From contig LUPK01000005.1 of the NCBI GenBank assembly GCA_001627335.1, forward strand, positions 1-45,502: a DNA stretch of 45,502 nucleotides. Reading direction: 5' to 3'. A program made the translations under genes and the position numbers. Origin of the DNA: Nocardioides sp. REDSEA-S33_B3 (GTDB lineage: Bacteria; Actinomycetota; Actinomycetes; Propionibacteriales; Nocardioidaceae). Every line of letters begins with the position of its first letter. The first letter of the stretch is position 1. Shown here piece by piece: positions 42,284 through 45,502 of the stretch. The notes below the pieces were generated by a model that was given only the letters and a program-made list of their open reading frames with translations, was not told the DNA's origin and searched no databases.

Positions 42284-42314
42284 GTCGGTGGCCGGACCGA
42301 GACTGGCCACCGAC
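42284..42314 (+). promoter_or_regulatory. Second hairpin in the nrdJ leader
   Basis: GTCGGTGGCC / GGCCACCGAC perfect 10-bp stem with an 11-base loop, 45 bases before the nrdJ ATG. No B12-box is seen around it. Confidence 0.4.
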
Positions 42315-42359
42315 GACCCACCACCCCACCCCTCAGACCGGGAACAGAGGAGCACCACC

Positions 42360-45236
42360 ATGACCGAGACGGTGAGCGGCGCAGGATCGCAGGCGAAGGC
42401 CGGAGCAGGCCTCGTCATCGAGCGCGTCTTCAGCACCGAGGGTACCCACCCCTACGACGAGCTGACCTGGGAGCGCCGCGACGTCGTCCAGACCAACTGG
42501 AAGACCGGCGAGACCGTCTTCGAGCAGAAGGGCGTGGAGTTCCCCTCCACCTGGTCGGTCAACGCCTCGACCATCGTCACGACCAAGTACTTCCGCGGCG
42601 CGGTGGGCAGCGAGGCGCGGGAGTGGAGCCTCAAGCAGCTCATCGACCGCGTGGTGAAGACCTACACCAAGGCCGGCATCGACCACGGCTACTTCGCCAC
42701 CGACGCCGACGCCGAGCTCTTCGAGCACGAGCTGACCTGGCTGCTGGTCAACCAGTACTTCTCCTTCAACTCCCCGGTCTGGTTCAACGTGGGCACCCCG
42801 AGCCCGCAGCAGGTCTCGGCCTGCTTCATCCTCTCCGTCGACGACTCGATGGACTCGATCCTGAACTGGTACAAGGAGGAGGGCTTCATCTTCAAGGGCG
42901 GCTCCGGTGCCGGCCTCAACCTTTCCCGCATCCGCTCCTCCAAGGAGCTCCTCTCCTCCGGCGGCACCGCCTCGGGCCCGGTCTCCTTCATGCGTGGTGC
43001 CGACGCCTCCGCGGGCACCATCAAGTCCGGTGGCGCCACGCGTCGCGCGGCGAAGATGGTCGTCCTCGACGTCGACCACCCCGACATCGAGGAGTTCGTG
43101 CAGACCAAGGCCCGCGAGGAGGACAAGATCCGCGTTCTGCGTGACGCCGGGTTCGACATGGACCTCGGCGGCAACGACATCACCTCGGTCCAGTACCAGA
43201 ACGCCAACAACTCCGTGCGCGTCAGCGACGAGTTCATGCGCGCGGTCGAGGAGGGCACCGACTTCGGTCTGCGCGCCCGCAAGACCGGCGAGGTCATCGA
43301 GACCGTCGACGCCCGCGACCTGTGGCGCAAGATCGCCACCGCCGCGTGGGAGTGCGCCGACCCGGGCCTGCAGTACGACGACACGATCAACGACTGGCAC
43401 ACCAACCCCGAGACCGGGCGGATCACCGCGTCCAACCCGTGCTCGGAGTACATGTCGCTGGACAACTCCTCGTGCAACCTCGCCTCGCTGAACCTCCTGA
43501 AGTTCCTCAAGGACGACGACACCTTCGACGCCGAGCTGTTCGCGAAGGCGGTGGAGTTCATCATCACCGCGATGGACATCTCCATCTGCTTCGCCGACTT
43601 CCCGACCGAGTCGATCGGCCAGACCACCGTCGACTACCGCCAGCTCGGCATCGGCTACGCCAACCTCGGCGCCCTGCTGATGGCCATGGGCCTGGGCTAC
43701 GACTCCGAGGGTGGCCGTGCGATGGCCGCGACCATCACCTCGCTGATGACCGGCACCTCCTACAAGCGCTCGGCCGAGCTCGCCGGCGTGGTCGGTCCCT
43801 ACAACGGATACGCCCGCAACGCCGAGGCCCACAAGCGCGTCATGCGCAAGCACCAGGCCGCCAACGACTCGGTGCGCACCCTGCACGTCAACGACACCGC
43901 GACCCACAAGCTGGCGACGGCCGCGTGGGCCGACGTGATCGCGCTGGGTGAGACCAACGGCTTCCGCAACGCGCAGGCCTCGGTGCTCGCGCCCACCGGC
44001 ACCATCGGCTTCATGATGGACTGCGACACCACCGGCATCGAGCCCGACTTCTCCCTGGTGAAGTTCAAGAAGCTCGTCGGCGGCGGCTCGATGCAGATCG
44101 TCAACCAGACCATCCCGCGGGCGCTGAAGAAGCTCGGCTACCAGCCCGAGCAGGTCGAGGCGATCGTCGACTACATCGCCGAGCACGGCCACGTCGTCGA
44201 CGCCCCCGGTCTGAAGACCGAGCACTACGAGATCTTCGACACCGCGATGGGTGTGCGTGCCCTCAAGCCGATGGGTCACGTGCGGATGATGGCGGCTGCC
44301 CAGCCGTTCCTCTCCGGCGCCATCTCCAAGACCGTCAACCTCCCCGAGAGCGCGTCGATCGAGGACGTCGAGGACATCTACTTCCAGTCCTGGAAGCTGG
44401 GTCTGAAGGCCACGGCCATCTACCGCGACAACGCGAAGGTCGGCCAGCCGCTCTCGGACGCGAAGGCGAAGAAGAGCGACGCCGCTGCGGACGCCGAGGC
44501 CGAGGTCGTCGAGAAGATCGTGGAGAAGGTCGTCTACGCCCCGACCCGCAAGCGCCTGCCGAAGTCGCGCATCTCGCGCACCACCTCCTTCACCGTGGGT
44601 GGCGCCGAGGGCTACATGACCTCCGGTGCCCACGACGACGGCGAGCTGGGCGAGATCTTCCTCAAGCTCGGCAAGCAGGGCTCGACCCTGGCCGGCGTGA
44701 TGGACGCGTTCTCGATCGCGGTCAGCATCGGCCTGCAGTACGGCGTGCCGCTGGAGACCTACGTCTCGAAGTTCACCAACCTGCGCTTCGAGCCGGCCGG
44801 TCTCACCGACGACGCTGACGTGCGGATGGCCCAGTCGCTGATGGACTACGTGTTCCGTCGCCTCGCGTTGGACTACCTGCCCTTCGAGTCCCGCCAGGCC
44901 CTGGGCATCTACTCGGCCGAGGAGCGCCAGCGCTACCTCGAGACCGGCTCCTACGAGCCCACCGAGGAGACCGGCTCGGCCGCCGAGCTGGTGGAGTCCG
45001 CCCCGATCGACAAGGGCGCCCCGGTGGACATCACCATCGAGGAGAAGGCCGCACCGGCGGTCGAGCAGGCCCCCGAGGCCGAGGTCAAGCAGGCCCATAC
45101 CTCCGCCGAGCTCATGGAGAAGCTGACCGGCACCGCGGTCGACAGCCCGCTCTGCTTCACCTGCGGCACCAAGATGCGCCCGGCCGGCTCCTGCTACGTC
45201 TGTGAGGGTTGCGGCAGCACCTCCGGCTGCAGCTGA
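42360..45236 (+). CDS. nrdJ: Vitamin B12-dependent ribonucleotide reductase, class II
   Basis: NrdJ reduces ribonucleotides to deoxyribonucleotides using adenosylcobalamin instead of a metal-tyrosyl radical, so it needs no oxygen and no NrdB subunit. ATG 42360 gives 958 residues, usual for actinobacteria, with GAGGAG 7 bases upstream. The catalytic core ASNPCSEYMSLDNSSCNLAS carries Asn359, Cys361 and Glu363; VSACFILSVDDSMDSI carries the first redox cysteine. The last ~25 residues (CFTCGTKMRPAGSCYVCEGC) form a Cys-rich tail likely involved in reductant transfer. It is controlled by NrdR boxes upstream of nrdR. Confidence 0.96.
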   Translation: MTETVSGAGSQAKAGAGLVIERVFSTEGTHPYDELTWERRDVVQTNWKTGETVFEQKGVEFPSTWSVNASTIVTTKYFRGAVGSEAREWSLKQLIDRVVKTYTKAGIDHGYFATDADAELFEHELTWLLVNQYFSFNSPVWFNVGTPSPQQVSACFILSVDDSMDSILNWYKEEGFIFKGGSGAGLNLSRIRSSKELLSSGGTASGPVSFMRGADASAGTIKSGGATRRAAKMVVLDVDHPDIEEFVQTKAREEDKIRVLRDAGFDMDLGGNDITSVQYQNANNSVRVSDEFMRAVEEGTDFGLRARKTGEVIETVDARDLWRKIATAAWECADPGLQYDDTINDWHTNPETGRITASNPCSEYMSLDNSSCNLASLNLLKFLKDDDTFDAELFAKAVEFIITAMDISICFADFPTESIGQTTVDYRQLGIGYANLGALLMAMGLGYDSEGGRAMAATITSLMTGTSYKRSAELAGVVGPYNGYARNAEAHKRVMRKHQAANDSVRTLHVNDTATHKLATAAWADVIALGETNGFRNAQASVLAPTGTIGFMMDCDTTGIEPDFSLVKFKKLVGGGSMQIVNQTIPRALKKLGYQPEQVEAIVDYIAEHGHVVDAPGLKTEHYEIFDTAMGVRALKPMGHVRMMAAAQPFLSGAISKTVNLPESASIEDVEDIYFQSWKLGLKATAIYRDNAKVGQPLSDAKAKKSDAAADAEAEVVEKIVEKVVYAPTRKRLPKSRISRTTSFTVGGAEGYMTSGAHDDGELGEIFLKLGKQGSTLAGVMDAFSIAVSIGLQYGVPLETYVSKFTNLRFEPAGLTDDADVRMAQSLMDYVFRRLALDYLPFESRQALGIYSAEERQRYLETGSYEPTEETGSAAELVESAPIDKGAPVDITIEEKAAPAVEQAPEAEVKQAHTSAELMEKLTGTAVDSPLCFTCGTKMRPAGSCYVCEGCGSTSGCS

Positions 45237-45325
45237 TGTCAGTTCTCATCAGGATGCGACAGCATTCTCACTTCATTGAGACGGATTCTCACGAGAGTGC
45301 GACGGATTCTCATTAAGGTGCGACA
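45237..45325. mobile_element. Tandem 21-bp repeat array, possible IS21-type transposon end remnant
   Basis: Four units starting with TTCTCA at 45243 and ATTCTCA at 45264, 45285 and 45306, spaced 21-22 bp, each followed by ...GAGAC or ...GTGCGAC. The block opens TGTCAG and closes GCGACA, so TGTC...GACA bounds it. IS21-family elements carry several such repeats at each end, but no istA/istB gene is present here, so this is an isolated end or relic. Confidence 0.45.
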
Positions 45326-45344
45326 CCGCTAGCAGACTGCAAGC

Positions 45345-45380
45345 AGAGGGACCGGAGGCCACTAGGCCACCGGTCCCTCT
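45345..45380 (+). terminator. nrdJ terminator
   Basis: AGAGGGACCGG (45345-45355) pairs exactly with CCGGTCCCTCT (45370-45380), a strong stem 109 bases after the nrdJ stop, displaced by the 21-bp repeat array. Confidence 0.7.
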
Positions 45381-45444
45381 GTCGCTTCTCCAGTGTCCGC
45401 TTCTGGCTCCCCTCTGTGTCAAGACACGGCTGGCAGGGGCGTTC

Positions 45445-45450
45445 TAGGCT
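45445..45450 (+). promoter_or_regulatory. -10-like TAGGCT near the right edge
   Basis: TAGGCT ends 5 bases before GTG 45456, but that frame stops after 13 codons. A gene may start further right, beyond the window (GTG 45491 remains open to the edge). Confidence 0.25.
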
Positions 45451-45502
45451 GGGGCGTGACGGGCCCCGGAGTGGCCGATCCGAAGAGCCGGTGTTGAGGT
45501 TG

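Noticed and set aside
42196..42359. Cobalamin riboswitch before nrdJ
   Set aside because: No B12-box or the expected multi-helix core is visible; only two simple hairpins.
42333..45098. 921-codon minus-strand frame opposite nrdJ
   Set aside because: Shadow of nrdJ with biased Val/Gly/Asp/Leu composition and no recognisable family.
45237..45325. CRISPR array or plasmid iterons
   Set aside because: Four degenerate 21-bp units without spacers and no cas, rep or par genes nearby; an IS end fits better.
45456..45497. Small gene after the nrdJ terminator
   Set aside because: The GTG frame following the -10-like TAGGCT stops after 13 codons.

Overview
The window is very GC-rich, densely coding DNA with many GTG starts and a strong G/C bias at third codon positions. 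Gene content and order point to a high-GC actinobacterium, most likely Nocardioides or a close relative in the Propionibacteriales. Signature blocks are tatD-rpf-rsmA-ispE, miaB...miaA...dapF...hflX, and lexA / LysM cell-division gene / nrdR-nrdJ. The species is inferred from these blocks, not proven.

Layout. (1) 0-7 kb: an alpha/beta hydrolase cut by the left edge, then tatD, an RpfB-type resuscitation factor, rsmA, ispE and an ABC-F ATPase. (2) 7-12 kb: a patatin-like lipase and a MarR regulator with its own operator, divergent from a hydrolase. Downstream are a methyltransferase/VOC pair preceded by two copies of the same operator, a CsoR-type repressor without cysteines, and a DUF4442 protein. 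(3) 11.8-15.2 kb: a complete glutamate-type ABC importer, gluABCD, on the minus strand. (4) 15-23 kb: a Tat-exported PHP metallohydrolase and miaB, which carries a one-base frameshift and in-frame repeats. Then come a peptidase E-like gene, an AbiEi/DUF559 gene bracketed by 17-bp inverted repeats, a run of small minus-strand genes including an MT0933-like antitoxin and a NUDIX hydrolase, then miaA and a DHFR-like reductase. (5) 23-33 kb: gamma-glutamyltransferase, a PPOX flavoprotein, dapF, an SDR, a P-loop kinase, hflX, an SGNH hydrolase and a DinG/XPD-type helicase. (6) 33-36 kb: two Tat-exported phosphatases (PhoD and a type I phosphodiesterase family member). (7) 36-39 kb: an SOS island of lexA, an SDR and a LysM cell-division-suppressor-like gene, with LexA boxes in both intergenic regions. 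(8) 39-45 kb: a GAF/HATPase protein, a BASS transporter, then nrdR and the B12-dependent ribonucleotide reductase nrdJ behind two NrdR boxes.

The most notable features lie outside ordinary gene calls. Palindromic 36-bp-period repeats have expanded in frame inside two conserved genes. A 90-bp hairpin element occurs twice in intergenic DNA. A nuclease-like gene is flanked by inverted repeats. A tandem 21-bp array resembling an IS21-type transposon end lies between nrdJ and its terminator. Several genes have a TANNNT -10 box 6-8 nt before the start codon, which implies leaderless mRNAs. No CRISPR array, tRNA, rRNA, prophage or complete transposon was found, and no wholly new multi-gene system is evident.
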